A stretch of 56,019 bases of DNA from Streptococcaceae bacterium AM104-57 (GCA_027659245.1 JAQDPW010000014.1:1-56019), one strand, 5' to 3'. Shown: positions 40,769 through 52,883, counted from the first letter of the stretch. The notes: generated from the letters alone by a model not told the origin. Translations and numbers: made by a program.

Positions 40769-41876
40769 ATTCTGATTGATGTTTTTTGACTTCTTGTGCT
40801 TCCTTATGATTTTCATACAGTCGCGCTAAGAATTTAGCAATCTCTTTTAAAATGGAATAGGTTGGAACAGCAACAATCATACCTACCACACCGTAAATAT
40901 TACTTGATAACAAGAGCAAGACTAAAATAGTAATCGGGTGAACCTTCATAACCCCACCCACGATACGTGGATACAAGATATTTCCATCAACTTGCTGAAT
41001 AATCAACATATAAATGACAGCAATAATCATTTTATGAGGATCGGTGAAGAGATTTGAGATGATCATTGGAATCAAGCCAATACTTGGTCCTACATAGGGA
41101 ATCAAATTAGCCAAACCAGAGAAAATAGCAAACACCAAAGCATACTTCAATCCGATCACACTATAGCCAATAAAAGCCAAACATCCAATAATGACTGCAT
41201 CGATTGAAACACCGCTAATATAACGAGCAATAGTAGTATTCAAATTTGTTAATAAACCAGATATATGCAGTTTATCTCGTTTTAGGACAGTCCTCTCAAG
41301 CATTGGTAAAAACTTATGCCCATCAAGTAAGAAGTAAATCAAGAAAACTGGTGTCATGATGATAATCAATACAGTGCTTACGAGCGCAGAGAGAACACTT
41401 CCAACACTATTTGTCACACTGTTTAAGATATTTTGCAAAATATCAACATAAGAGAGATTTAGTTGCTGAATGGTTTGTTGGATATCTAGATTTTGAAAGG
41501 CTGGATGTTTTGATAATTCTAAGACTAGATCTTGGAGACGACTATAAATATCTTGACTAGAGTTAATCAAGCTACTCAACTGATTGATTAAAATAGGTAA
41601 AAGATAGACAACGCCTATCACAATGGTTCCAATTAAGGCGCAAAGGGTTAACAAAATCCCAATTATTCGATTAATCTTGCACTTCTTCTCAAGAAAAATA
41701 ACGATTGGATTTGTAATGTAATACAAAAATCCTCCCAATAAAAAAGGAATCATAATTGTATTCAGCACACTTACAAAGGGTGTGATAATAGCACCCATTT
41801 CTCTCCATAAATAGAAAATTAAGGTTATTAATAGGATTTCAGTTGTCCAGAAAAACAATTTATTTCTTCGAAACAT
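40767..41876 (-). CDS. AI-2E/PerM family membrane permease (second copy)
   Basis: The 369-residue protein has the same plan as the permease at 3996-5159: two or three N-terminal membrane helices, an amphipathic middle (LINSSQDIYSRLQDLVLELSKHPAFQNL, about 103-130) and the family signature GLKYALVFAIFSGLANLIPYVGPSIGLIPMIISNL. The two are clearly paralogous but divergent. The transported compound is unknown. AGGAGGTGACTT directly before the ATG is an unusually strong ribosome site, and an extended -10 (TGGTAAAAT) lies at 41898-41906. Confidence 0.88.
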   Translation of the reverse strand: MFRRNKLFFWTTEILLITLIFYLWREMGAIITPFVSVLNTIMIPFLLGGFLYYITNPIVIFLEKKCKINRIIGILLTLCALIGTIVIGVVYLLPILINQLSSLINSSQDIYSRLQDLVLELSKHPAFQNLDIQQTIQQLNLSYVDILQNILNSVTNSVGSVLSALVSTVLIIIMTPVFLIYFLLDGHKFLPMLERTVLKRDKLHISGLLTNLNTTIARYISGVSIDAVIIGCLAFIGYSVIGLKYALVFAIFSGLANLIPYVGPSIGLIPMIISNLFTDPHKMIIAVIYMLIIQQVDGNILYPRIVGGVMKVHPITILVLLLLSSNIYGVVGMIVAVPTYSILKEIAKFLARLYENHKEAQEVKKHQSE

Positions 41877-41897
41877 AAGTCACCTCCTCTTTTTCCT

Positions 41898-41906
41898 ATT
41901 TTACCA
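41898..41906 (-). promoter_or_regulatory. Extended -10 box of the second AI-2E permease
   Basis: TGGTAAAAT on the minus strand lies 21 bases before the start codon, giving a leader of only about 15 bases that is mostly ribosome site. Confidence 0.5.
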
Positions 41907-41963
41907 TATTTCAAAAAAGATTGATAACCTTCATCAAAAAAACAAGAATATTTTTTGTCTTTG

Positions 41964-41972
41964 TGATAGAAT
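41964..41972 (+). promoter_or_regulatory. Extended -10 box of dacA
   Basis: TGATAGAAT ends 9 bases before the dacA ATG at 41982. A start point 6-7 bases downstream would leave about three leader bases. Confidence 0.45.
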
Positions 41973-41981
41973 AAAGTTACT

Positions 41982-43223
41982 ATGAAGAAATTATTTTTAA
42001 CCTTAATCACATTATTTTTATTCGGTTCTACTACCACTGTTTCTGCTCAGGATTTTGATGTAGCTGCAAAACATGCTATTGCCGTAGAAGTTAACAGCGG
42101 AAAGATTTTATATGAAAAAGATGCGACTCAACCTGTTGAAATTGCTTCTATCAGTAAAATCCTCACTGTTTATCTAGTTTATGAAGCTTTGGAACAAGGA
42201 AAAATCACCCTTTCTACTCCTGTAGAAATCTCAGATTATCCTTACCAGCTCACTACCAATTCTGAAGCAAGTAACGTTCCTATGGAAGCTCGTAACTACA
42301 CAGTTGAGGAATTGCTAGAAGCTACTCTGGTATCCAGTGCTAACAGTGCTGCTATCGCTTTAGCTGAAAAAATTGCTGGCTCTGAAAAAGACTTCGTTGA
42401 TATGATGAAGGCCAAACTACTGGAATGGGGTATCCAAGACGCTACTCTCGTTAATACAACTGGTCTTAACAATGAAACTCTCGGTACTAATATCTATCCT
42501 GGTTCAAAGAAAGATGATGAAAACAAATTGAGCGCTTATGATGTTGCTGTCGTTGCTCGCAACCTCATCCTCAAGTATCCTCAGGTCTTAGAAATCACTA
42601 AGAAGCCTTCTTCTACTTTCGCTGGCATGACCATTAATTCTACCAACTATATGTTGGAGGGAATGCCTGCCTACCGTGGTGGTGTTGACGGACTTAAAAC
42701 TGGTACGACTGATAAGGCTGGAGCATCCTTTGTAGGTACGACTGTAGAAAAAGGAATGCGTATTATCACCGTTGTCTTAAACGCTGACAACCAAGATACC
42801 AATCCATATGCACGCTTTACAGCTACTTCTTCTCTTTTAGATTATATTTCTTCAAACTTTGCTCTCCAGACAATCGTCAAGCAGGGTGAAAGTTATGAGG
42901 ATAGTAAAAGTCCTGTCTTAGATGGTAAAGATGATAGTGTTACAGCGGTCGCAAAAGAAGATATCAAAATCGTACAACGTCTTGGTAGTCGTACACAATC
43001 AACTATTACCTATACTGCTGATACTACTGAACATACTGCACCACTTGAAGCAGGAACAGTCGTTGGCCATCTCACTTATGAAGATAAAGATCTAGTCGGG
43101 CAAGGTTATATCACTACTGACAAACCTAACTTTGAAATGGTTGCAGAAAAAAATGTTGACAAAGCCTTCTTCTTAAAAGTTTGGTGGAATCGATTTGTTC
43201 GATTTGTTAATGAAAAATTATAA
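41982..43223 (+). CDS. dacA: D-alanyl-D-alanine carboxypeptidase (PBP3)
   Basis: The 413-residue protein has a signal peptide (residues 1-22, cut after TVSA) and the three penicillin-binding motifs at the positions known for pneumococcal PBP3: Ser56-x-x-Lys59 (SISK), Ser119-Ala-Asn121 and Lys239-Thr-Gly241. A C-terminal beta domain begins near 285, and the amphipathic end KAFFLKVWWNRFVRFVNEKL ties it to the membrane. It trims the terminal D-alanine of peptidoglycan pentapeptides and so controls cross-linking. No ribosome site precedes the ATG. Its stop codon touches a terminator element shared with the convergent permease. Confidence 0.96.
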   Translation: MKKLFLTLITLFLFGSTTTVSAQDFDVAAKHAIAVEVNSGKILYEKDATQPVEIASISKILTVYLVYEALEQGKITLSTPVEISDYPYQLTTNSEASNVPMEARNYTVEELLEATLVSSANSAAIALAEKIAGSEKDFVDMMKAKLLEWGIQDATLVNTTGLNNETLGTNIYPGSKKDDENKLSAYDVAVVARNLILKYPQVLEITKKPSSTFAGMTINSTNYMLEGMPAYRGGVDGLKTGTTDKAGASFVGTTVEKGMRIITVVLNADNQDTNPYARFTATSSLLDYISSNFALQTIVKQGESYEDSKSPVLDGKDDSVTAVAKEDIKIVQRLGSRTQSTITYTADTTEHTAPLEAGTVVGHLTYEDKDLVGQGYITTDKPNFEMVAEKNVDKAFFLKVWWNRFVRFVNEKL

Positions 43224-43406
43224 AAAGAGGTTGGGACAAAAGTCCTAGCCTCTCAATTGTATTTGGATTGTCGAGCAAGACGCAGTGGTTGAGTGGGCTA
43301 TACTACGCTGATTTCATCAGCTTTTACAGCCCTACTCAACTGTGCGGAGGTGGGACGACGAAATCGAATTCTACCGAATTACCGATTTCTGTTCCACTCT
43401 CTTTTT
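43222..43406. repeat. Three-hairpin 185-bp element, copy 3
   Basis: The element lies between the convergent stops of dacA and the permease. Its ends are inverted repeats: AAAAAGAGGTTGGGAC and its counterpart GTTCCACTCTCTTTTT. It folds as hairpin GAGGTTGGGAC/GTCCTAGCCTC with an AAAA loop, then a middle hairpin GCAGTGGTTGAGTGGGC/GCCCTACTCAACTGTGC, then GTGGGAC...GTTCCAC enclosing GAAATCG/CGATTTC. It is about 93 percent identical, by eye, to the reverse of the copy at 44891-45075. Confidence 0.8.
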
Positions 43407-43408
43407 CT

Positions 43409-44806
43409 TTATTCATTTTCTGCTACAGTCGAATGTTTATAGCCATAAGTAAAGTAGATAATAATTCCTATTAACAAGGCAATTCCAAACGCCATCCATG
43501 TTTCAAGAGTATACTGAAGCATGAATGAGAGGCAGATCAGAATAGATAAGATTGGCAAAAAAGGAACCAGGGGAGTTTTGAACTCGCCCTCTTTTGGCAT
43601 ACCCTTGTCTTTTCTAAGTTTAATAATACCGTAAGCCAATAAAATGAGATAGGCTAAGGTACAGATATTAAGAAAGGCTGCAATACTTGCTAGTGGGAAG
43701 ATTCCCGCTGCAATGGCTGAAACAAGACCTGTTAAGATGGTTGCATTCTTTGGAACGCGACTAGTCTTGGTCACTTCTTTAAAGCTTTGAGGCAAGAGTC
43801 CATCGCGGGCCAAGCTATAAATCATTCGTGACAAGGCGTAAGTCATTGAAATACATACCGTAATCAAGGTAAAAATCGCAACAAGAGAAACATAATTAGC
43901 TGCCCAACCAATACCGATACTTCTCAAAGCAAAAGCCACTGCATCATCAACATTGAGCTTGCTATAATGAACGATCCCTGTCAATACTAGAGTGACTAGT
44001 GCATAAAGTATAGTTACGATAGTTAAGGATAAAACAATTCCACGCGGTACATTCTTCTGGGGGCTTTGAATTTCATCAACTGCCATTGAAATGGATTCAA
44101 ACCCTAAAAATCCAAAGAACATGAGTGAAGCACCTGCCATAATCCCAGTGCTTCCACCGTAAATCTGACCAAAACCAAATGGTGCAAAATCTGACCAATT
44201 TTCAGGTTTAATGTACCAAATACCAACTAGGATAAATAAGGCAAGAGCAGAGAATTTTAAAACTACTAGAATGGAATTAAATCGAAGCGCAGCTTTCGAA
44301 TTCAATAAGACTAGTCCTGTAACGAGGACGAGAACTAGAATTGGCAGGAGGTCAAGATAGGTCCCTTGCTCTGGATTAAAGGTCCCATTTAAGGCTTGAG
44401 GCATTGACATTCCATAATTACTAAGCAAACCTTTAAAATAGGCCGCCCAACCCGAAGCTACACCAGAAACAGCTGTCATAAATTCCATGATCGTCAGCCA
44501 ACCAGCTATCCAAGCTGGGAATTCACCCAAAATTGCATATAAATAGCTATATGCTCCACCCGTTGCAGGAACACGAGAAGCAAATTCTGCAAAAAAGAGT
44601 GCAGATAAGGATACGCAGATAGCAGAAATTACAATCGATACCACAAGGGCAGGTCCTGCTAGTGTTGCTGCAGCTGTTCCTGTAATGGTAAAGATACCTG
44701 TTCCCACCATAGCACCAATTCCCAAAAGAATTAAATCCCATAATTTCAAATGGCGGTGCATTTCCGTTTTACCTAGACTAACGTCTTTGGTTCTAAAAAT
44801 ATTCAT
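43409..44806 (-). CDS. APC-superfamily amino-acid permease
   Basis: The protein of about 465 residues has twelve membrane helices of the APC cationic amino acid transporter (CAT/YfnA) type. The first helix has the substrate-binding GAMVGTGIFTITGTAAATLAGPA (about 32-54), then FAEFASRVPATGGAYSYLYAILGEFPAWIAGW (73-104), and FFGFLGFESISMAVDEIQSPQKNVPRGI near 225-252. Cationic amino acids are a guess from family, and the substrate cannot be read. Of two adjacent ATGs I prefer 44806 because GGGAG is then 7 bases away. The gene is bracketed by inverted copies of the 185-bp element. Confidence 0.87.
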   Translation of the reverse strand: MNIFRTKDVSLGKTEMHRHLKLWDLILLGIGAMVGTGIFTITGTAAATLAGPALVVSIVISAICVSLSALFFAEFASRVPATGGAYSYLYAILGEFPAWIAGWLTIMEFMTAVSGVASGWAAYFKGLLSNYGMSMPQALNGTFNPEQGTYLDLLPILVLVLVTGLVLLNSKAALRFNSILVVLKFSALALFILVGIWYIKPENWSDFAPFGFGQIYGGSTGIMAGASLMFFGFLGFESISMAVDEIQSPQKNVPRGIVLSLTIVTILYALVTLVLTGIVHYSKLNVDDAVAFALRSIGIGWAANYVSLVAIFTLITVCISMTYALSRMIYSLARDGLLPQSFKEVTKTSRVPKNATILTGLVSAIAAGIFPLASIAAFLNICTLAYLILLAYGIIKLRKDKGMPKEGEFKTPLVPFLPILSILICLSFMLQYTLETWMAFGIALLIGIIIYFTYGYKHSTVAENE

Positions 44807-44890
44807 CATTCATCTCCCACTTTATGTGATTGTATTATTTTACCATACAAAAGACTTTTTGTGAATATTTATTAGCATTTTTCATCAAAA

Positions 44891-45075
44891 AAACTGAGAG
44901 TGGGACAGAAATCGGTAATTCGTTAGAATTCGATTTCGTCGTCCCACCTCCGCACAGTTGAGTAGGGCGGTAACAACTGATGAAATCAGCGTAGTAGAGC
45001 CCACTCAACCACTGCGTCTTGCTCGACAATCCAAAGACAATTGAGAGGCTAGGACTTTTGTCCCAGCCTCAGTTT
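44891..45075. repeat. Three-hairpin 185-bp element, copy 4 (inverted)
   Basis: The same element as 43222-43406, in the opposite orientation and the same length. Its ends are AAACTGAGAGTGGGAC and GTCCCAGCCTCAGTTT, complementary at 14 of 16 positions. It starts 15 bp after the sufB stop and would terminate the suf operon with hairpin GAGGCTGGGAC/GTCCTAGCCTC. Its other edge lies about 85 bases upstream of the permease start. Confidence 0.8.
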
Positions 45076-45088
45076 CTGTTCATAAAGT

Positions 45089-46501
45089 TTATCCGACAGA
45101 TCCTTCCATTTCATAGCTAATCAAGCGGTTAAGCTCAACTGCATATTCCATTGGTAGTTCTTTGGTGAAGGGCTCTACAAATCCCATAACAATCATCTCA
45201 GTTGCCTCAGATTCTGACAATCCACGGCTCATGAGGTAATAGAGTTGTTCTTCTGAAATCTTAGATACCTTAGCTTCGTGTTCCAAAGCAACTTGCGAGT
45301 TGTGGATTTCATTAAATGGAATAGTATCTGATGCTGACAAGTCATCCATGATAATGGTATCACACTCGATGTGAGAAACAGATTTCTTAGAGTTCGTATT
45401 AAAAGTCACTTGTCCACGGTAGTCAACCTTTCCTCCGCCTTTAGCGATGGATTTAGACACGATAGACGAGCTTGTATGTGGTGCATTGTGGATCATCTTA
45501 GCACCAGTATCTTGGTGTTGCCCTGCATTAGCAAAGGCGATAGAAAGCATGGTACCACGCGCTCCTTCTCCATCTAAGTATACAGATGGATATTTCATAG
45601 TCGTTTTGGCACCCAAGTTCCCATCAATCCACTCAACAGTGGCATCTTTTTGAGCCTTAGCACGCTTAGTAACCAAGTTATAAACGTTATCAGACCAGTT
45701 TTGGATGGTCGTATAACGCATGTAAGCTCCGTCCAAGGCAAAGATTTCTACGATAGCAGCATGCAAGCTGTTACTTGAATAAGTTGGTGCTGTACAGCCC
45801 TCTACGTAGTGGACACTTGCTCCCTTATCAACGATAATCAAGGTACGTTCAAACTGACCAGTATTTTCGTTGTTGATACGGAAGTAAGTTTGAAGCGGAA
45901 TGTCTACCTTGACCCCTTTTGGTACGTAGATAAAGGTTCCACCTGACCACACTGCTGAATTGAGGGCAGCCAACTTATTATCTGTCGGCGGTACCAATTT
46001 CGCAAAGTATTGTTTAAATAAGTCTGGGTATTCCTTGAGGGCAGAATCCGTATCTGTAAAGATGATACCTAACTTCTCAAATTCTTCCTTCATGTTGTGG
46101 TAAACCACTTCTGACTCATACTGGGCAGAAGCTCCAGCTAGATAGGCACGCTCAGCTTCTGGAATCCCAATACGTTCAAAGGTTTCTTTAATCTTTTCAG
46201 GTACATCATCCCAAGAACGAGCTGGTTTGTCAGATGGTTTTTGGTAGTAAATCAAGTCATCAAAGTCAATCTCTGACAAGTCTGCTCCCCAGGTTTGCAT
46301 GGGCATTTTTTTGAAGGTTTCATAAGATTTCAAACGGAATTCTAACATCCACTCAGGTTCTCCCTTAGCAGCTGATAGTTCACGGATGACATCTTCGTTC
46401 AAACCTTTTCCTGTCGATAGGACAGGCTCTACATCGTCATGGAAACCAAATTTATATTCACCAAGATCAATTGGTTTTGGTTCTACTCTTTCTTCAGCCA
46501 T
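45089..46501 (-). CDS. sufB: Fe-S cluster assembly scaffold SufB
   Basis: The 470-residue protein has the SufB plan: an N-terminal helical part ([26 protein letters not shown], 39-64), then the long right-handed beta-helix core with [48 protein letters not shown] and [12 protein letters not shown], and the end [38 protein letters not shown]. With SufC and SufD it forms the scaffold on which iron-sulfur clusters are built. It is the last gene of sufC-D-S-U-B. Confidence 0.98.
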   Translation of the reverse strand: MAEERVEPKPIDLGEYKFGFHDDVEPVLSTGKGLNEDVIRELSAAKGEPEWMLEFRLKSYETFKKMPMQTWGADLSEIDFDDLIYYQKPSDKPARSWDDVPEKIKETFERIGIPEAERAYLAGASAQYESEVVYHNMKEEFEKLGIIFTDTDSALKEYPDLFKQYFAKLVPPTDNKLAALNSAVWSGGTFIYVPKGVKVDIPLQTYFRINNENTGQFERTLIIVDKGASVHYVEGCTAPTYSSNSLHAAIVEIFALDGAYMRYTTIQNWSDNVYNLVTKRAKAQKDATVEWIDGNLGAKTTMKYPSVYLDGEGARGTMLSIAFANAGQHQDTGAKMIHNAPHTSSSIVSKSIAKGGGKVDYRGQVTFNTNSKKSVSHIECDTIIMDDLSASDTIPFNEIHNSQVALEHEAKVSKISEEQLYYLMSRGLSESEATEMIVMGFVEPFTKELPMEYAVELNRLISYEMEGSVG

Positions 46502-46558
46502 AATATCCTTTCTTTCATTCTTTCATTCTAATGATTCATAAGACAAGCGAAACTTGTC

Positions 46559-49485
<2,927 letters not shown>

Positions 49486-49512
49486 TTACTTCTCCTAAAA
49501 GATACGAGGGAA

Positions 49513-50283
49513 TTACAATTCTTCCTTATAGTCGTAGCCAAGTTCTTCAGCTAGTTTCGCGTATCCTTCACGTTCCAAACGCGCAGCCAATTCTGGACCA
49601 CCAGAAAGGACAACACGACCTTCCATCATCACGTGTACCACGTCTGGTGTGATGTAGTTCAAAAGACGTTGGTAGTGAGTGATGATCATAGCACCAAAAC
49701 CTTCACCACGCATGGCATTGACACCTTTAGACACAACCTTAAGAGCGTCAATATCGAGACCAGAGTCAATCTCGTCCAAAAGGGCAAATGTTGGTTCCAA
49801 CATCAAGAGTTGAAGAATTTCATTACGTTTTTTCTCTCCACCAGAGAAACCTTCGTTGAGGTAACGCTCAGCCATTTCTTCTTTCATGTTGAGCAATTCC
49901 ATCTTCTCATCCAATTTAGTGATAAACTCACGAACTGAAATCTTTTCGTCATCTTCTTTACCAGCATTCATAGCTGCACGAAGAAACTCAGCATTGGTAA
50001 TCCCAGGAATTTCTGATGGGTATTGCATAGCTAGGAAAAGTCCCATACGCGCACGCTCGTCCACTTCTAACTCAAGAATGTTTACGCCATCAAACAAGAC
50101 TTCACCTTTGGTTACTTCATAGTTTGGATTTCCCATGATAGCGGCTGAAAGAGTTGATTTACCAGTACCATTTGGTCCCATGATAGCGGCAATTTCTCCT
50201 GTTTTAAGAGTCAGATTGACCCCTTTTAAAATTTCTTTTCCTTCAATCTCAACGTGAAGATCTTTGATCTCTAATACTGACAT
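49513..50283 (-). CDS. sufC: Fe-S cluster assembly ATPase SufC
   Basis: The 256-residue protein is a soluble ABC ATPase. Walker A is GPNGTGKST (36-44), the signature motif is FSGGEKKRNEIL (near 143-154) and Walker B is FALLDEIDSGLD. ATP-driven dimerisation of SufC reshapes the SufBD scaffold. It is the first gene of the suf operon. A possible promoter lies at 50343-50370. Confidence 0.98.
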   Translation of the reverse strand: MSVLEIKDLHVEIEGKEILKGVNLTLKTGEIAAIMGPNGTGKSTLSAAIMGNPNYEVTKGEVLFDGVNILELEVDERARMGLFLAMQYPSEIPGITNAEFLRAAMNAGKEDDEKISVREFITKLDEKMELLNMKEEMAERYLNEGFSGGEKKRNEILQLLMLEPTFALLDEIDSGLDIDALKVVSKGVNAMRGEGFGAMIITHYQRLLNYITPDVVHVMMEGRVVLSGGPELAARLEREGYAKLAEELGYDYKEEL

Positions 50284-50342
50284 GATAGTTCCTTTCTTTT
50301 CATCCTTTTTACTGTATTTACCTGAAATTTAACCTTTTTAAA

Positions 50343-50370
50343 TCCCTAGAAAAACACAGTAAAATGTCAA
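50343..50370 (-). promoter_or_regulatory. Candidate suf operon promoter
   Basis: TTGACA is followed after 16 bases by the weak -10 TAGGGA on the minus strand. The leader is about 50 bases. Confidence 0.35.
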
Positions 50371-50397
50371 TAAATATACCTTAATAGTATAACAAAA

Positions 50398-50416
50398 AAA
50401 AGCCTAAAAGGCTTTG
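50398..50416 (-). terminator. Terminator of the msr-dnaX operon
   Basis: AAAGCCT and AGGCTTT form the stem on the minus strand, followed by a run of T bases, 22 bp past the DUF3272 gene. Confidence 0.75.
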
Positions 50417-50437
50417 ATTTTGTCTAGAAGCTAGGAG

Positions 50438-50632
50438 CTACTTCTTCCCTTGAAAATGATCATCTATAGCACTCACAATTTTACCCATGATATAACTCAC
50501 GCGAAAATTTCTCAGGATCAAAATAGCCCAAAGCAAGGCCACGATATACCGTTGCTCCATGATGGATTCATTAAAGAAATAAGTCTCAGCAGCAGTAAAT
50601 AAGGCCATGATAATAAATTGTTGTCTGTTCAT
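50438..50632 (-). CDS. Small membrane protein, DUF3272 family
   Basis: The 64-residue protein has two hydrophobic stretches (QFIIMALFTAAETYFF, 4-19, and YIVALLWAILILRNF, 29-43) and a charged C-terminus. It is conserved after dnaX in mitis-group streptococci as I recall, and its function is unknown. It is the third gene of the msr-dnaX operon, 22 bp after dnaX. The family label is from memory. Confidence 0.7.
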   Translation of the reverse strand: MNRQQFIIMALFTAAETYFFNESIMEQRYIVALLWAILILRNFRVSYIMGKIVSAIDDHFQGKK

Positions 50633-50654
50633 AGTCTTTTACCACCAATTCCTT

Positions 50655-52319
50655 TTAGTCTTCTGCTATAGTCACTTTATCTGCTAAAAATTCAAAGCCT
50701 TGAGGAAGAATTGACTCTTCAGTCTCTTCCTTCATGACTTGTTCTTGAGAACCTTTAGCTCTGCTTGAAAATGCAGCTCGAACTTCCTTCCATTCTTCCA
50801 TAGAAATAGCAAGAATCTCTGGTGAAAATCCCGCTGCTTGACTAAGGATATTGCCAAACATGGTGTTAAGATTGTCTCGTTTCATGGTTTGACCAGCATT
50901 GAAATTCGATTCAAAAGCCAAAATCGCATGATGTTCATTAGCAGCAACTGGTTGAGAACCAACTAAAAGGGCCTTATCAGGTCCCGACAAGCTTTCAATA
51001 ACTTCTCCCCAAGCATTTTGAAGACGGATTAGATTTTGACGGGCTAGATCAGGATTTTCAACAGCTTCTTGAAGAATAGACTGCACCTTATTGCGATCTA
51101 CACGGTAAACTGACTTGGTATTAACTGGGCGACTTGATGTTGATGTAGCCTGTTTGGGACTTGTATTAACATTTGCTAGGGCCTGTTTCAATCGCGCAAC
51201 TTCTTCTCTTAGTGTTGCCAATTCACCCGCAACTTGACCTGTTATTGCAGGCTTAACTTCAAGTTCAGCTAGTCGAATGGTCATCATTTCCGCATAAATC
51301 CTAGGCTGTAAGCTAGCCTTGATATCAGCTAAACTACTAGTCGCAATTCCAATCATCTCAAATAGGAGATCCTGTGACAGAGATAAGTTATCCTTGAATA
51401 CCTGGCTATGGTGAGTATTCTCTCCTCCCGTTTGGACAATCAAAATATCTCGTAAATATTGCAATAAATCTGTTACAAAACGGGTCATGCTCTTTCCGTG
51501 ATCAAAAATCAAATCAAGTTTTTCCAAAGCACGAGTCACATCTTTTTGTGCCAAAGCAGCCACATAATCATCCAAAGCACTTAGACTGATAGTTCCAGTA
51601 ATTTCCTCGGAAACAGCAGTTGTCAATGTAGCTTCTTGGGTTAAGCTTAATGCCTGGTCTAGAATTGACAAGGCATCCCGCATCCCACCTTCAGCTCGGC
51701 GAGCAATAATTTCAACAGCTTCTGTTTCGTAATCAATCCCTTCTTTTTCTAAAATCTGGAAGATATGATCTCGAATATCCTGAGTCTTAATGGACTTGAA
51801 CTCAAATCGTTGAACACGAGACAAAATAGTTGGAGGAATTTTATGAAGCTCAGTCGTAGCCAAAATAAAAACTACATTTGGAGTTGGTTCTTCCAGTGTT
51901 TTCAAAAGGGCATTAAAGGCACCTGTCGAAAGCATATGAACCTCATCAATGATATAAACCTTATACTGAGCTATACTTGGAGCATAAGTTGATTTATCAC
52001 GAATATCACGAATTTCATCAACCCCATTATTAGAAGCAGCATCCATTTCGATAACGTCTTCTAAACTTCCATCCGTAACAGCTTTACAGATATAACAGTT
52101 ATTACAAGGTTCTCCCCCTACTTGATTAGGGCAGTTCATAGCCTTAGCAAAAATCTTAGCCACACTAGTCTTACCAGTTCCACGAGGACCTGAAAATAGA
52201 TAGGCGTGGCTTATTTTTTCCTGTTCAACAGCTTGTTTAAGAGTTTTTGCTACCACCTCTTGGCCTACTAACTGTGAAAATGTTTGACTTCTATATTTTC
52301 GATAAAGGGCCTGATACAT
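50655..52319 (-). CDS. dnaX: DNA polymerase III gamma/tau subunit
   Basis: The 554-residue protein has Walker A SGPRGTGKTS (near 43-52), the zinc module CPNQVGGEPCNNCYIC (near 63-78), the DExx box YIIDEVHMLS and the sensor SRVQRFEFK. A tau-like C-terminal part begins near 370. It is the ATP-driven motor of the sliding-clamp loader, together with HolB (34174-35064). Its ATG shares a base with the upstream stop (TAATG). I saw no shift signal that would create a separate gamma form. Confidence 0.96.
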   Translation of the reverse strand: MYQALYRKYRSQTFSQLVGQEVVAKTLKQAVEQEKISHAYLFSGPRGTGKTSVAKIFAKAMNCPNQVGGEPCNNCYICKAVTDGSLEDVIEMDAASNNGVDEIRDIRDKSTYAPSIAQYKVYIIDEVHMLSTGAFNALLKTLEEPTPNVVFILATTELHKIPPTILSRVQRFEFKSIKTQDIRDHIFQILEKEGIDYETEAVEIIARRAEGGMRDALSILDQALSLTQEATLTTAVSEEITGTISLSALDDYVAALAQKDVTRALEKLDLIFDHGKSMTRFVTDLLQYLRDILIVQTGGENTHHSQVFKDNLSLSQDLLFEMIGIATSSLADIKASLQPRIYAEMMTIRLAELEVKPAITGQVAGELATLREEVARLKQALANVNTSPKQATSTSSRPVNTKSVYRVDRNKVQSILQEAVENPDLARQNLIRLQNAWGEVIESLSGPDKALLVGSQPVAANEHHAILAFESNFNAGQTMKRDNLNTMFGNILSQAAGFSPEILAISMEEWKEVRAAFSSRAKGSQEQVMKEETEESILPQGFEFLADKVTIAED

Positions 52320-52816
52320 TACGCTTTCTCCTCAAACATTGAAAAATTCCATTCGGTTTTCTCTAACAAAATAGCTACAAACTCTTCTAGATATTTCAGA
52401 TCCAAGTCATCATAATCATCGACAAGAGATGAATCCAAGTCTAAAACACCCAGAAGTTGTCCATCTTTAACCATTGGCACAACAATTTCACTACGAGCAC
52501 TACTATCGCAAGAAATATAGTTTGGATAGGTCTTTACATCACCAACAATCACTGTTTGACGACTAGCTGCAGACTCTCCACAAACACCTTTTCCAAGAGC
52601 GATTCTGACACAAGAAACTCCGCCTTGAAAAGGACCCAAGATAAGTTCATTCCCATCGAATAGGTAGAAACCTGCAAAAACAGTATTGGGAAAGTTTGTT
52701 TTTAGTAGGGCACTAGCATTTGATAAATTAGCCAAAACATTGGGCTCTCCTTCTAAAAGATAAGAGAGCTGTTCATTTATTGTTTGATAAAGTGATTCTT
52801 TTTCTGAATATAACAT
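52319..52816 (-). CDS. Free methionine-(R)-sulfoxide reductase (GAF domain)
   Basis: The 165-residue protein is a single GAF domain of the fRMsr family (MsrC, YtsP). The three conserved cysteines are Cys69 (VSCVRI), Cys79 (GVCGES) and Cys103 ([10 protein letters not shown]), and the acidic substrate pocket includes the SEIVVP and LDLDSS segments. It reduces free, not protein-bound, methionine-R-sulfoxide with thioredoxin. It is the first gene of the dnaX operon. TATAAT ends 6 bases before the ATG and there is no ribosome site, so the mRNA may be leaderless. Confidence 0.9.
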   Translation of the reverse strand: MLYSEKESLYQTINEQLSYLLEGEPNVLANLSNASALLKTNFPNTVFAGFYLFDGNELILGPFQGGVSCVRIALGKGVCGESAASRQTVIVGDVKTYPNYISCDSSARSEIVVPMVKDGQLLGVLDLDSSLVDDYDDLDLKYLEEFVAILLEKTEWNFSMFEEKA

Positions 52817-52822
52817 AAAACC

Positions 52823-52831
52823 ATTATATCA
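52823..52831 (-). promoter_or_regulatory. Extended -10 box directly before the msr start codon
   Basis: The minus strand reads TGATATAAT, then GGTTTT, then the ATG. A start point at the normal distance would fall on or next to the A of ATG. Confidence 0.6.
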
Positions 52832-52854
52832 AAAAATGCTAGTAGAAAAAAGAA

Positions 52855-52883
52855 AAATCCCTTGTTTTAAAAACAAAGGATTT
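52855..52883 (-). terminator. rpsA terminator
   Basis: AAATCCTTTGTTTT and AAAACAAGGGATTT form an almost continuous stem, then TTTC, 19 bp after the rpsA stop. Confidence 0.75.

Noticed and set aside
43222..45075. Reading the permease with its flanking inverted repeats as a composite transposon
   Set aside because: The 185-bp elements encode no protein and other copies lie away from any cassette, so they are better treated as a dispersed repeat family. No target duplication outside the pair was recognised.
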